Shown piece by piece: positions 45,970 through 56,038 of a DNA stretch of 64,000 bases. The translations under genes were made by a program, and so were the position numbers. This stretch comes from Caballeronia hypogeia (GTDB taxonomy: Bacteria > Pseudomonadota > Gammaproteobacteria > Burkholderiales > Burkholderiaceae): the NCBI RefSeq assembly GCF_001544875.2, contig NZ_FCOA02000004.1, positions 1-64,000 of the forward strand. Reading direction: 5' to 3'. Each line of letters begins with the position of its first letter. The stretch's first letter is position 1. The notes below the pieces were generated by a model that was not told where the DNA came from, made no database searches, and saw only the letters and a list, made by a program, of their open reading frames with translations.

Positions 45970-47367
45970 ATGAAACTGACGATCATCGGCAGCGGCTACG
46001 TTGGACTCGTGACGGGCGCATGCCTCGCGGATATCGGCAACGACGTCGTGTGCCTCGATGTCGACGAACGCAAGATCGCCATTCTCAACGGCGGCGGCAT
46101 TCCGATTCACGAGCCGGGCCTGCAGGAGGTGATCGACCGCAATCGCGATGCAGGACGGCTCGGTTTCACGTCGAACGTGGCGGAGGCGATCGAGCATGGC
46201 GAGATGCTGTTCATCGCAGTGGGCACGCCTTCCGATGAAGACGGCTCGGCGGATCTGCAATATGTGCTCGCGGCCGCGCGCGATATCGGCCGCTATATGA
46301 ACGGCTTTAGGACCATCGTCGACAAGTCCACCGTGCCGGTCGGCACCGCGCGCCGCGTGAAGGACACAATTCAGCGCGAACTGGACGCGCGCGGCGCGAG
46401 CCACATGTTCTCGGTCGTGTCGAACCCCGAGTTCCTGAAGGAAGGCGCGGCGATCGAGGACTTCACGCGGCCTGACCGCATCGTGATCGGCTGCGACGAC
46501 GACGTGCCCGGCGAGCGCGCGCGCGAACGCATGAAGCGCCTCTACGCGCCGTTCAACCGCAATCACGAACGCACGCTTTACATGGACGTGCAATCGGCCG
46601 AGTTCACGAAATACGCGGCCAACGCGATGCTCGCAACGCGCATTTCGTTCATGAACGAACTCGCGAATTTCGCGGATCGCGTGGGCGCGGATATCGAAGC
46701 GGTGCGGCGCGGCATCGGCTCGGACCCGCGCATCGGCCATGACTTTCTCTACGCGGGCTGCGGTTATGGCGGCTCGTGCTTTCCGAAGGACGTGCGCTCG
46801 CTGATCCAGACGGCTTCCGAATTCGGCCACGAGATGAGCATTCTCAAGGCGGTCTCGGACGTGAACGAAACGCAGAAGGACAAGCTGACGCACAAGATCG
46901 TCGAGCGCTTCGGCGACGACCTTTCGGGCCGCACGTTCGCGCTGTGGGGCCTGGCGTTCAAGCCCAACACGGACGATATGCGCGATGCGCCGAGTCGCGT
47001 GCTCGCCGCCGCGCTGCTCTCGCGCGGCGCGAAGATCGTTGCCTACGACCCGGTCGCCGTCGATGAAGCGCGCCGCGTGTTCGCGATCGATCTGCAAGGC
47101 GAGCCGGAAGCGCGCGCGCGTCTTTCGTATGCGGCCAATCACAAGGACGCGCTCGATGGCGCGGATGCGCTCGTCATCGTCACCGAATGGAAGGTCTTCA
47201 AGAGCCCGGACTTCGACACGATCAGGCGCCGCCTCAAGACGCCCGTGATCTTCGACGGCCGCAATCTCTACGAGCCGGAAACCATGAGCGAAATGGGCAT
47301 CGAGTATCACGCGATCGGGCGCGGCGTGCGGCATGTCGATGCGGACATCGCGGCGAGCGTTTCCTGA
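45970..47367 (+). CDS. bceC: UDP-glucose 6-dehydrogenase
   Basis: The 465-residue enzyme oxidises UDP-glucose twice to UDP-glucuronate, the source of glucuronic acid in the polymer. [21 protein letters not shown] is the NAD-binding N-terminus. [37 protein letters not shown] and the catalytic cysteine in [15 protein letters not shown] follow, with [17 protein letters not shown] opening the UDP-binding domain. The distance to bceB is 33 bases, with GGGAG before the ATG. Confidence 0.92.
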   Translation: MKLTIIGSGYVGLVTGACLADIGNDVVCLDVDERKIAILNGGGIPIHEPGLQEVIDRNRDAGRLGFTSNVAEAIEHGEMLFIAVGTPSDEDGSADLQYVLAAARDIGRYMNGFRTIVDKSTVPVGTARRVKDTIQRELDARGASHMFSVVSNPEFLKEGAAIEDFTRPDRIVIGCDDDVPGERARERMKRLYAPFNRNHERTLYMDVQSAEFTKYAANAMLATRISFMNELANFADRVGADIEAVRRGIGSDPRIGHDFLYAGCGYGGSCFPKDVRSLIQTASEFGHEMSILKAVSDVNETQKDKLTHKIVERFGDDLSGRTFALWGLAFKPNTDDMRDAPSRVLAAALLSRGAKIVAYDPVAVDEARRVFAIDLQGEPEARARLSYAANHKDALDGADALVIVTEWKVFKSPDFDTIRRRLKTPVIFDGRNLYEPETMSEMGIEYHAIGRGVRHVDADIAASVS

Positions 47368-47376
47368 AGCGATCCC

Positions 47377-47820
47377 ATGTTCGGAACTGTTCTCATCGTT
47401 TGCCACGCGAACATCTGCCGCAGTCCGGCGGCGGAAATGCTGTTTCGCGCGCATCTCGCGAAACGTGGAGCCACGCCGATGGAATTCCGCTCGGCGGGTC
47501 TCTATGCGCAGGACGGCGACGACATCGACCCGACGATGCAGTCCCTGCTCGCCGAGCAGGGACTGGATTCGTCGGGGCATCGTTCGCGTCGGCTGGACCG
47601 GCGCATGGCGCGCGACGCCGATCTGATCCTCGTGCCCGAGCGCAAGCAGATCGACGCGATCCGCCGCCTCGCGCCGACCACGCACGGCAAGGTGCATCTG
47701 CTGGGCAAGTGGGAAGACGCGGAAGTGACGGACCCGTATGGCGGCCATGAAGCCGCGTATCGCGAGAGCTTTGGACTTATCGAACGGCTGGTGCTCGGAT
47801 GGCTCGACAAAATATGCTGA
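47377..47820 (+). CDS. bceD: Low-molecular-weight protein tyrosine phosphatase
   Basis: The 147-residue cytoplasmic phosphatase has the CX5R loop at residues 9-15 (VCHANICRSP) and the general acid D119 in DPYGG. In bacterial polysaccharide operons this enzyme removes phosphate from the partner BY-kinase, here BceF encoded two genes later, allowing cycling that controls chain length and output. It starts nine bases after bceC and overlaps the exporter gene. Confidence 0.9.
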   Translation: MFGTVLIVCHANICRSPAAEMLFRAHLAKRGATPMEFRSAGLYAQDGDDIDPTMQSLLAEQGLDSSGHRSRRLDRRMARDADLILVPERKQIDAIRRLAPTTHGKVHLLGKWEDAEVTDPYGGHEAAYRESFGLIERLVLGWLDKIC

Positions 47821-48983
47821 CTTCCCGTGTTCTTTTGCCGGCGATCTTTATGTCGGCGCTTCTGTCCGCGTGCAGCACGGCGCCGGGCAATTACCTCGAT
47901 ACCTCCCGACTCGAAGACAAGGACCCGACGCCGACCGCGACCTATCCGGTCCATCTCATCACGGCGGGTGTCATCGCGCAGGAACAGGCGACGCCCGAAG
48001 CCGCGCAGCCGCTGCCGCCCGCGCGTTTCGCCGATCCGGCGCAGTACGTCTATCGCATCGCGCCGCAGGACATTCTCGGCGTGACGCTGTGGGATCACCC
48101 CGAGCTGACGACGCCGCAAGGCAGCACGCTTTCGACCGGCGGCAACACCACGCAGACCATCGCGGGCGTGTTGCAGCAGCCCTATACGCAGGCGTTGCCG
48201 GGTCAGGCCGACCCCTACGGCCAGACCGTGGCCCCGAACGGCACGATCTACTTTCCGTTCATCGGCAAGGTGCGCGTGGCGGGCAAGACCACGGGCGAGG
48301 TCCGCGACGAAATGGCGGCCGCGCTCGCGCCGTACATAAAGAATCCGCAGCTCGACGTGCGCGTGCTCGCGTATCGCAGCCAGAAGATTGCGATGACGGG
48401 CGAAGTGAAGCTCCCCGGCCCGCTCGCGATGAGCGACGTGCCGCTCACGCTCGTCGACGCCATCGTGCGTTCCGGCGGCACGACGCCCGAAGCCGATCTG
48501 CAGCGCGTGCGCCTGACGCGCAACGGCAAGCTTTACGTGCTCGATGCGAACGCCGTGCTCGATCGCGGCGACGACACGCAGAACGTGATGCTCCAGGCGG
48601 GCGACATTATCAACATTCCGGACCGTTACGACAGCCGCATCTTCGTGATGGGCGAAGTGAAGGTGCCGATGCCGGTGAACATGGTGCGCGGCCGCGCCTC
48701 TATCGCGGACGCGCTGACGCTCGCCGGCGGCGTGCTCGACACCGATGCCAACGTGCGGCAGATCTATGTCGTGCGCGGCGCGCGCAGCAATCCGGCGCGG
48801 CCCGACATCTATCGGCTCGACATGTCGCAACCCGATTCGCTGCTGCTGTCCACGCAGTTCCAGCTGCATCCGCAGGATGTGGTCTATGTGGGTACGGCGG
48901 GCGCGGTGCAGTTCAACCGTCTGGTCAATCAGGTGTTGCCGACCTTGCAGACGCTTTTCTACATGAAGCAGCTGACGCGCTGA
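47799..48983 (+). CDS. bceE: Outer-membrane polysaccharide export lipoprotein (Wza family)
   Basis: The 394-residue lipoprotein should form the octameric outer-membrane channel for the polymer. The signal peptide ends in the lipobox LLSAC at residues 21-25. The polysaccharide-export domain has YRIAPQDILGVTLWDHPEL and APNGTIYFPFIGKVRVAGKTTGEV, then SLBB-like repeats with KIAMTGEVKLPGPLAM and RIFVMGEVKVPMPVNMVRG. The gene overlaps bceD by 22 bases from the first ATG; an ATG five codons later would overlap by seven. Confidence 0.9.
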   Translation: MARQNMLTSRVLLPAIFMSALLSACSTAPGNYLDTSRLEDKDPTPTATYPVHLITAGVIAQEQATPEAAQPLPPARFADPAQYVYRIAPQDILGVTLWDHPELTTPQGSTLSTGGNTTQTIAGVLQQPYTQALPGQADPYGQTVAPNGTIYFPFIGKVRVAGKTTGEVRDEMAAALAPYIKNPQLDVRVLAYRSQKIAMTGEVKLPGPLAMSDVPLTLVDAIVRSGGTTPEADLQRVRLTRNGKLYVLDANAVLDRGDDTQNVMLQAGDIINIPDRYDSRIFVMGEVKVPMPVNMVRGRASIADALTLAGGVLDTDANVRQIYVVRGARSNPARPDIYRLDMSQPDSLLLSTQFQLHPQDVVYVGTAGAVQFNRLVNQVLPTLQTLFYMKQLTR

Positions 48984-48996
48984 GGGGAGCCGTATC

Positions 48997-51216
48997 GTGA
49001 ACATGCAAGATCATCCCTATTTGCCGAAGCCGGACGAAGAGGACGTCGTCCTCGGCAATCTCATCCAGGCGGTGCTCGACGACATCTGGTGGCTCATCGG
49101 CGTCGCGGCGTTCGTGATTCTGTCCGCCGCCGTGTATTGCGCGATCGCGAAGCCGGTGTATTCCGCCGACGCGCACGTGCGCGTCGAGACCAACGACAAC
49201 ACGTCGCAGGCGCTCACGCAGACGCAAACCGGCCAGACCATCAACGCCGGTTCGAGCGCGCTGCCGACCGACGCGGAGATCGAGATCATCAAGAGCCGCG
49301 GCGTGGTTGCGCCCGTGGTCGCGCAATGCAAGCTCAACTTCTCCGTTGCCCCGGTGACGATGCCGCTGCTCGGCAGCATCGCCGCGCGTTTCGCGACGCC
49401 GGGCGTGCCCGCGAAGCCGTGGTTCGGCATGAGCTCGTATGCGTGGGGCGGCGAGATCGCGGAGGTCGATTCCATGGAAGTCGAGCCGCAATGGGAAGGC
49501 CAGGGCCTGACACTGACGGCGCTCGGCGACTCGCGCTACACGCTGGCGGACAAGCAAGGGCGCGTGCTCTTGCAGGGCAAGGCAGGCGAATCGGCGAGCG
49601 GCAATGGCGTGAATCTGCTCGTGTCGAAACTCGTCGCGCGCCCCGGCACGCGCTTCAAGGTGACGCGCGCGAACGACCTTTCGGCTATCGCGAGCTTCCA
49701 GTCGCGCATCACGGTGACGGAGCAGGGCAAGCAGACGGGCGTCATTCAAATCTCGCTGGAGAATCCGAATCCCGAGCACGCGGCGGAAATCGCGAATGCG
49801 CTGGCTCAGTCGTATGTGCGTCAGCATGTCGAGACCAAGCAGGCCGACGCCAGCAAGATGCTCGAATTCCTGAAGACCGAGGAGCCGCGCCTCAAGGCCG
49901 ATCTGCAACACGCGGAAGCCGCGCTCACCGAGTATCAGCGCGAGGCGGGCGTGATCAACGCGAGCGACGAAGCGAAGGTCTATCTCGAAGGCAGCATCAA
50001 CTACGAGGCGCAGATTTCCTCGCTGCGCCTGCAGATTTCGACGCTGGAGCAGCGCTACGGCGATCTGCATCCGTCGCTCGCCACGGCGCGTCAGCAACTC
50101 GCGCAACTCGAAGCGCAGCGCGAACGCTATGCATCGCGCTTTCGCGATCTGCCGCAATCGGAAGTGAAGGCGGTCGCGTTGCAGCGCGACGCCAAGGTGG
50201 CCGAAGACATCTACGTGCTGCTGCTCAATCGCGTGCAGGAGCTATCAGTGCAGCGCGCGGGCACGGGCGGGAACGTGCATATCGTCGATGCCGCGTTGCG
50301 CCCCGGCGATCCGGTGAAGCCCAAGAAGGTGCTCATCATGTCGGCGGCGGTGATTCTCGGCCTGATTCTCGGCACCGGCTTCGTGTTCGCGCGCCGCGCG
50401 ATCTTCAAGGGCATCGACGATCCGGAGCGTCTGGAGCGCGTCTCGGCCTTGCCGATCTTCGGTCTCGTGCCACAGAGCGTCGAGCAGACCAAGTTCGATA
50501 CCGACGCGAAGCGCCGCCGCGAGCCCGTTCACGAAGCCCCTATTCTCGTGACGATGCGCCCCAACGACATGTGCGTCGAGATCATGCGCAGCCTGCGCAC
50601 GTCGATCCAGTTCTCGCTGATGGAAGCGCGCAACCGCGTGGTGATGATGACGGGGCCGGCATCGGGCGTGGGCAAGAGCTTTCTTAGCCTGAACCTTGCC
50701 GTGCTGCTCGCGGCGACGGGCAAGAAGGTTCTGCTGATCGACGGCGACATGCGCCGCGGCAAGCTCGAGCGTTCGTTCGACGGCAAGCGGGCGCCGGGTC
50801 TCGCGGAACTGCTCGCGGGAAGCGTGAGCCTCGAAGAAGCGATCCGCACGACGCGCGTTCCCTCGCTCGATTTCATCGCGGCGGGCAAGCGTCCCGAGAA
50901 TCCGTCGGAGCTGTTGATGTCACCGCGCCTTCAGCAGTATTTCGATGCGCTCGGCCGGAGCTACGACGTGATTCTCATCGACACGCCGCCCGTGCTCGCC
51001 GTGACCGACGCGCTGATCGTCGGCAAGCTCGCGGGCACGAACTTCCTCGTGCTGCGCTCGGGCGCGCACAACGAGGCGGAAATCACCGAGGCATCGCGCC
51101 GCCTGCGCACGGCGGGCATTGCGGTACTGGGCGCGATCCTCAACGGCACGCCGCAACGCGCGCGCGGTTATGGGCGCGCGCAATACGCGGCGGTCGAGGA
51201 ATACGTGGGTAGCTGA
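48997..51216 (+). CDS. bceF: Polysaccharide co-polymerase with BY-kinase domain
   Basis: The 739-residue inner-membrane protein combines the Wzz chain-length domain and a bacterial tyrosine kinase. One helix near residues 30-52 and another near 445-465 flank a large periplasmic part with a coiled-coil region (about 290-400). The kinase has Walker A GPASGVGKSF near 553, Walker A' LLIDGDMRRGKL and Walker B VILIDTPPVLAVTDAL. The C-terminal tail has only three tyrosines, in GYGRAQYAAVEEYVGS, where autophosphorylation is expected. The start is GTG at 48997 (GGGGAG seven bases upstream) or ATG two codons later. The partner phosphatase is bceD. Confidence 0.92.
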   Translation: MNMQDHPYLPKPDEEDVVLGNLIQAVLDDIWWLIGVAAFVILSAAVYCAIAKPVYSADAHVRVETNDNTSQALTQTQTGQTINAGSSALPTDAEIEIIKSRGVVAPVVAQCKLNFSVAPVTMPLLGSIAARFATPGVPAKPWFGMSSYAWGGEIAEVDSMEVEPQWEGQGLTLTALGDSRYTLADKQGRVLLQGKAGESASGNGVNLLVSKLVARPGTRFKVTRANDLSAIASFQSRITVTEQGKQTGVIQISLENPNPEHAAEIANALAQSYVRQHVETKQADASKMLEFLKTEEPRLKADLQHAEAALTEYQREAGVINASDEAKVYLEGSINYEAQISSLRLQISTLEQRYGDLHPSLATARQQLAQLEAQRERYASRFRDLPQSEVKAVALQRDAKVAEDIYVLLLNRVQELSVQRAGTGGNVHIVDAALRPGDPVKPKKVLIMSAAVILGLILGTGFVFARRAIFKGIDDPERLERVSALPIFGLVPQSVEQTKFDTDAKRRREPVHEAPILVTMRPNDMCVEIMRSLRTSIQFSLMEARNRVVMMTGPASGVGKSFLSLNLAVLLAATGKKVLLIDGDMRRGKLERSFDGKRAPGLAELLAGSVSLEEAIRTTRVPSLDFIAAGKRPENPSELLMSPRLQQYFDALGRSYDVILIDTPPVLAVTDALIVGKLAGTNFLVLRSGAHNEAEITEASRRLRTAGIAVLGAILNGTPQRARGYGRAQYAAVEEYVGS

Positions 51217-51240
51217 TCACACGATAAAAGAGAGCGAGCG

Positions 51241-52206
51241 ATGACGATGAAAGTCTCCGTGGTGGTGCCGACGTATCGAAGGCCGGCGGATCTGAAGCGC
51301 TGCCTTGCGGCGCTGCGCGTGCAGACGCGCTGTCCCGACGAAGTGCTGGTGATCGCGCGTCCCGAGGACGATGCGACAGCGCGCCGTCTTGCCATCGAAC
51401 TGAAGAGCGCGAACGGCTTCGTGCTGCGCGTGATCGATACGGGCGCGGGCGGTCAGGTCGCCGCGCTCAATCGCGGCCTGGAGTCGGCGGCGGGCGACAT
51501 CATCGCGATCACCGACGACGACGCCGCGCCGCGCCCCGACTGGATCGAGCGCATCGCGCATGCGTTCGAAGCCAACGATCGCCTGGGCGCGATCGGCGGA
51601 CGTGACTGGGTGCACGAGAAGGGCCGCGTGCTCGACGGCTCGCGCCATGAGATCGGCGTGATTCGCAAGAGCGGGCGCGTGGTCGGCAATCATCATCTCG
51701 GCGTGGGTCCGGCGCGCGCCGTGCGCATGCTGAAGGGCGCGAACATGAGCTACCGGCGCGCGGCGATCGCGTCGTTGCGTTTCGATACGCGTCTGCGAGG
51801 CGCGGGCGCGCAGGTCCACAACGACATGGCGTTCAGCATGAGCGTGCGGCGCGCGGGCTGGACCGTGATCTACGATCCGCTGATCGCGGTCGATCATTTC
51901 CCCGCCGAGCGTTTCGACGATGATCGCCGCGACGCGCAGACGCTCGGCGCGTTGACGGACGCCGCGTACAACTTCCATCTGATTCTGAGCGAAGAGCTGG
52001 AATCGTTCGATCGCGAGATCGCGTGGCTCTGGCATGCGTTGATCGGCACGCGTGTCTATCCCGGCGTGCTGCATGCGCTGCTCGCGATGCGCGGCGGCGT
52101 GGCGCACGCATGGGAACGCTGGCGCGCGGTGCGCCGTGGCGCATGGCAGGCGCGCCGCGCGAACGAAACATCGACGCAGACGCTTCCCGCCGCGAGGACG
52201 CTATGA
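51241..52206 (+). CDS. bceG: Family 2 glycosyltransferase
   Basis: The 321-residue GT-A enzyme has KVSVVVPTYRRPADLKRCL at the nucleotide-sugar site, ITDDDAAPRPDW with the metal-binding DxD-type motif and LKGANMSYRRAAI further on. It should add a sugar to the lipid-linked repeat unit at the cytoplasmic face. Which sugar is not shown. GAGAGCGAG precedes the ATG, and the stop overlaps the next gene in ATGA. Confidence 0.85.
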   Translation: MTMKVSVVVPTYRRPADLKRCLAALRVQTRCPDEVLVIARPEDDATARRLAIELKSANGFVLRVIDTGAGGQVAALNRGLESAAGDIIAITDDDAAPRPDWIERIAHAFEANDRLGAIGGRDWVHEKGRVLDGSRHEIGVIRKSGRVVGNHHLGVGPARAVRMLKGANMSYRRAAIASLRFDTRLRGAGAQVHNDMAFSMSVRRAGWTVIYDPLIAVDHFPAERFDDDRRDAQTLGALTDAAYNFHLILSEELESFDREIAWLWHALIGTRVYPGVLHALLAMRGGVAHAWERWRAVRRGAWQARRANETSTQTLPAARTL

Positions 52207-53333
52207 CGCACGTGCATGTCCATCTCTTTTACGGCGCGGACCCGCGGAGCTATCGCAAGGGCGACGACATCGGCTGTCTGTATGGCTATCATCATGCGGA
52301 GTCGTCGGAGTTCGCGCTTTCGTATTCGCGCGATAAAGCGGAAAGCCGCCCGATGCGCCTGATGCGGCGCGCGCTGAAAACGGCGCTCGGTTTCGACTTC
52401 ATTCATACGTGGCGCAATCGCGATGCGCTCCTTTCCTGCGACGCGGTGTGGACGCATACCGAGCAGGAATATCTTTCCGCCGCGCTGCTTCTGCTGCTCA
52501 AGGGGCGCACGCGAAACAAGCCGCTCCTTCTCGCGCAATCGATCTGGCTGCTCGACAAGTGGCCTGAATATGGCGCGTTGCGGCGCTGGGCGTATCGCAA
52601 GCTGATCGCGCGCGCGGATATTCTCACGACGCATTCGAGCGTCAACGCGGCGCTGGTGCGCGAGTATTTCGGCCGCGATGCGACACAAGTTTTCTATGGC
52701 CTCAACACGCGGGACTTCGCGCTCAGGGAGCCGCGCGCGTGGACGCCGCACGCGCCGTTGCGCGTCGGTGCGATCGGCAACGATCGCGATCGCGACTGGA
52801 CGACGCTCGCTTCCGCGTTTCGCGACGATGAGCGCTACCACGTGCGGATCGCGACGCGGCGGTGCGTGAGTCCTTCGTTGCGTGCGTCGAATGTGGAGAT
52901 CGCGCCGGCCATCGGCCTGAACGCGGCGCGCAAACTTTACGACTGGGCCGATGTGATCGTCGTGCCACTGCGCGCGAACACGCACGCATCGGGCCTGACG
53001 GTGCTGCTGGAATCGGTGGCGCTGGGCAAGCCCGTGATCGTCACGGATGTGGGCGGCTTGCGCGACTACTTCGGCACGGGGCACGTTTCATATGTGCCCG
53101 CGCACGATCGCGCGGCGCTCAAACGCGCGGTAGACGAATTGCGCGCGAACCCATCGCTTGCGCTCGCACGGGCGCAGGCCGCGCTCAGGCATTTCATCGC
53201 GCGCGATTACACGACACGCGAATTCGCGCTGCAACACGTGCGCCTCACGCGCGAGGCGCTCGGGCGTGCGCAGGGCGTCAATCAAAGCGCGAGCGAGCCC
53301 GCCGTGTTCGCATCGCACGAGCTCACGCAATGA
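52203..53333 (+). CDS. bceH: Family 4-type glycosyltransferase
   Basis: The 376-residue GT-B enzyme starts at the ATG that overlaps the bceG stop codon (ATGA). The C-terminal donor domain shows LRVGAIGNDRDRDWTTL, IGLNAARKLYDWADVIVVPLRANTHASGLTVLLESVALGKPVIVTDVGG, with the E-x7-E-like region of family 4. It should add one of the sugars of the repeat unit. The frame is open 60 codons further upstream, but that is shadow of bceG. Confidence 0.8.
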   Translation: MTHVHVHLFYGADPRSYRKGDDIGCLYGYHHAESSEFALSYSRDKAESRPMRLMRRALKTALGFDFIHTWRNRDALLSCDAVWTHTEQEYLSAALLLLLKGRTRNKPLLLAQSIWLLDKWPEYGALRRWAYRKLIARADILTTHSSVNAALVREYFGRDATQVFYGLNTRDFALREPRAWTPHAPLRVGAIGNDRDRDWTTLASAFRDDERYHVRIATRRCVSPSLRASNVEIAPAIGLNAARKLYDWADVIVVPLRANTHASGLTVLLESVALGKPVIVTDVGGLRDYFGTGHVSYVPAHDRAALKRAVDELRANPSLALARAQAALRHFIARDYTTREFALQHVRLTREALGRAQGVNQSASEPAVFASHELTQ

Positions 53334-54856
53334 ACGCATCGTCCCTGCCGCGCGCGCCACGCGATCTCGCTGCCCGCATCGGCACGATGAAGGCTGCGCG
53401 CAAAGGCCCTCCCGAGTGGACCGCGCAGGCGGTCGTCTGGGGGCTGACGGCGCTGCTCGTGCTCGCGCGCCAGGGCACGGTGCTCACGCTCGCGTTCCCG
53501 CTCATGTCGACGCTCGCGGCCTTGTGGCTGTATTTCAAGAGCCCGGCGCGCTACATCGGCTTCATGTGGTGGATCTGGTTTCTGAGCCCGGAAGTGCGCC
53601 GTCTCGCGGACTGGGGCAAGGGCTCGTTCACGCCGACGAGCCTGATCCAGATCGCGCCGCTCGTCGTGACGATGATCAGCGGCATCACGCTGTTGCGTCA
53701 GTATCGCGTGCTCGCGCAACGGCGCGGGCTGCCCGTGCTTCTGATGCTGCTCGGCATCGCCTATGCATATCTGATCGGCGTCGCGTCGAGCGGACCGATG
53801 GCCGCGACCTACGATCTCGCGAACTGGCTGTATCCGGTGCTGATCGGCTTTCACATCATGGTGAACGCCCATGAGTATCCGAAGTATCGCAAGGTGCTGC
53901 TCGATACCTTCATTTACGGCCTGCTCGTGATGGGCGCGTACGGCATCGTGCAGTTCTTCATCATGCCGCCGTGGGATTCGCTCTGGATGATCGGCTCACA
54001 GATGGCCTCGCAAGGCGAGCCGGTGCCGCTCGGCGTGCGAGTATTCAGCACGATGAATTCGTCCGGCCCGTTCGCGCTAGTCGCGATGGCCGGACTCACC
54101 TTCGTGATGGCCGGCACGCAGCGCGCGAAGTGGCTCGCGGGCGGTCTGGGCTTCGTGTCGTTCGGGCTGTCGCTGGTGCGCTCGGCATGGGGCGGCTGGA
54201 TCATCTCGATGGTGCTGCAGCTCATCAAGGCGAGCAATCGTGTGCGCCTGCGCATACTGCTCGGCGCGATCGTGCTGGTCACGCTGTCGGTGCCGTTGAT
54301 GACCATCGGTCCGATCGCGGATCGTCTCGGCACGCGCCTGCAAACCATGACCAACCTGAGCGACGACAACAGCTACGCGGCGCGCAACGAGTTCTACGCG
54401 AACTTCATGGTGACGGCCTTCACCGATGTCACCGGCGAGGGCTTCGGCGCGACGGGCACGTCCACCAAGCTCGCGAGCGCGAACGGCGATCTCGGCAAAT
54501 ACGGCAGCTTCGACAGCGGCGTGATGAACGTGCCGTTCGTGCTCGGCTGGCCGGGCGGCCTCCTGTACATGGCGGGCGTCGCGTTGTTGCTGGTGCGCGC
54601 GCTGCGCGCGTCGTTCTCGCTGCGCGACGACAAGTTCGCGCAGGCCGCCGTGAGCCTCTCCTTCTCGATGATCGGCATTCTCGTGTTCGCGAATACTTTT
54701 GTGGGCACCGGCGGTTCGCTGCTGTTCACGGGGCTGTGCTCGATCATCGCCGCGCGCCATCACGCGAAGCTTGTTCGTCGCCGCACTGCATTCTTCTCTC
54801 TCACTCAAGGGCAAACCAATGAGAATCGCGATCGTCACGCACGTCGTGCGACATAA
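53330..54856 (+). CDS. bceI: Repeat-unit polymerase (Wzy-type)
   Basis: The 508-residue inner-membrane protein has roughly ten to twelve helices and a large loop after about residue 340 (NLSDDNSYAARNEFYANFMV), the O-antigen-ligase/polymerase pattern. It should join lipid-linked repeat units at the periplasmic face. The ATG overlaps the bceH stop (ATGA). The long open frame upstream is shadow. The last 30 residues are hydrophilic and overlap the next gene by 38 bases. Confidence 0.82.
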   Translation: MNASSLPRAPRDLAARIGTMKAARKGPPEWTAQAVVWGLTALLVLARQGTVLTLAFPLMSTLAALWLYFKSPARYIGFMWWIWFLSPEVRRLADWGKGSFTPTSLIQIAPLVVTMISGITLLRQYRVLAQRRGLPVLLMLLGIAYAYLIGVASSGPMAATYDLANWLYPVLIGFHIMVNAHEYPKYRKVLLDTFIYGLLVMGAYGIVQFFIMPPWDSLWMIGSQMASQGEPVPLGVRVFSTMNSSGPFALVAMAGLTFVMAGTQRAKWLAGGLGFVSFGLSLVRSAWGGWIISMVLQLIKASNRVRLRILLGAIVLVTLSVPLMTIGPIADRLGTRLQTMTNLSDDNSYAARNEFYANFMVTAFTDVTGEGFGATGTSTKLASANGDLGKYGSFDSGVMNVPFVLGWPGGLLYMAGVALLLVRALRASFSLRDDKFAQAAVSLSFSMIGILVFANTFVGTGGSLLFTGLCSIIAARHHAKLVRRRTAFFSLTQGQTNENRDRHARRAT

Positions 54857-56003
54857 CGACGGACAAGGCCGCGTCAACCATGAGATCGCGCGCGCGGCGC
54901 TCGCCGAGGGGCACGAGGTGATTCTCGTCGCGTCGCAGGTCGCGCCCGAGTTGCTGGAGCATGAACGTCTGCGCTGGGTGCGCGTGAGCGCGTCGCGTGC
55001 GTGGCCGACGCGCCTCGTCAAGCAGCAGGTCTTCGCGATGAAGAGCGCGCTTTGGCTGCGCACGCATCACGATGAATATGACGTGCTGCACGTGAATGGC
55101 TTCATCACCTGGTCGTGCGCCGATGTGAACACCGCGCATTTCGTGCATGGCGGCTGGCTGAAAAGTCCCTACTACCCGTTCCGCGTGACGGGCGGCGCGT
55201 GGTCCGCGTATCAGGTCATCTATAGCCGCAGCAACGCGTGGCTCGAAGGCTGGGCGTATCGTCGTTCGCGCGTGGTGGCGGCGGTGTCGGAGAAAGTGGC
55301 GGAGGAGATTCGCGCGGGCGGAATCGAAAGAGCGCGCGTCGAAGTCGTCTATAACGGCGTCGATACGAAAGCCTTCAGCACGGCGACTACGAATCGGGCG
55401 CAATTCGGCCTGCGCGACGATGCGTGTCTTCTGCTTTTCGTCGGCGACCTGCGCACGCCGCGCAAGAACCTGCAGACCGTGCTGAAAGCGCTCGTGTCCT
55501 TGCCTGCGAACGTTCAGCTCGTCGTGGCGGGTTATCTGCCCGGCAGTCCTTATCCGGATCAGGCGCGCGCGCTCGGCATCGCGGATCGCGTGCATTTTCT
55601 GGGGCTCGTGAAGGACATGCCGACACTCATGCATTCCGTCGACGCCTTCGTGTTTCCTTCGCGCTATGAAGCGATGAGCCTCTCGCTGCTCGAAGCGCTC
55701 GCGGCTGGCTTGCCTGTCATCACGGCGCGTACGGCGGGTGGCGCGGAGATCATCGGCGAGGAATGCGGCATCGTGCTCGAAGATCCCGACGACGCAAGCG
55801 CGCTCGCGCATGCGATCGGTGAACTGGCGGCGTCGCCTGCGCGTCGTGCGCGCATGGGCGAGGCGGCGCGCGAGCTTGCTTCGAACTTCAATTGGGCGCG
55901 CATGGCGCGGCGCTATCTCGACCTCTATCGCAGCTTCGCGAAGCGCGAGCGTAACGGCTCTGCTGCGCCTTTGAATACGGCTGCGGCGCAATCCCGCGCA
56001 TGA
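54819..56003 (+). CDS. bceJ: Family 4 glycosyltransferase
   Basis: The 394-residue GT-B enzyme has RIAIVTHVVRHNDGQGRVNHEIARAAL at its N-terminus, VVYNGVDTKAF between the domains and FVFPSRYEAMSLSLLEALAAGLPVITARTAGGAEII with the EX7E motif. It should transfer a sugar onto the growing repeat unit. The ATG at 54819 has CAAGGG upstream; it overlaps the 3' end of bceI by 38 bases. Confidence 0.88.
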   Translation: MRIAIVTHVVRHNDGQGRVNHEIARAALAEGHEVILVASQVAPELLEHERLRWVRVSASRAWPTRLVKQQVFAMKSALWLRTHHDEYDVLHVNGFITWSCADVNTAHFVHGGWLKSPYYPFRVTGGAWSAYQVIYSRSNAWLEGWAYRRSRVVAAVSEKVAEEIRAGGIERARVEVVYNGVDTKAFSTATTNRAQFGLRDDACLLLFVGDLRTPRKNLQTVLKALVSLPANVQLVVAGYLPGSPYPDQARALGIADRVHFLGLVKDMPTLMHSVDAFVFPSRYEAMSLSLLEALAAGLPVITARTAGGAEIIGEECGIVLEDPDDASALAHAIGELAASPARRARMGEAARELASNFNWARMARRYLDLYRSFAKRERNGSAAPLNTAAAQSRA

Positions 56004-56038
56004 AGCGCTGAACAAAACTACCATCAGGACACACGCCT

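Noticed and set aside
44593..47748. Minus-strand frame of about 1050 codons opposite bceB-bceD
   Set aside because: Arg/His/Ala-rich shadow of three well-recognised plus-strand genes.
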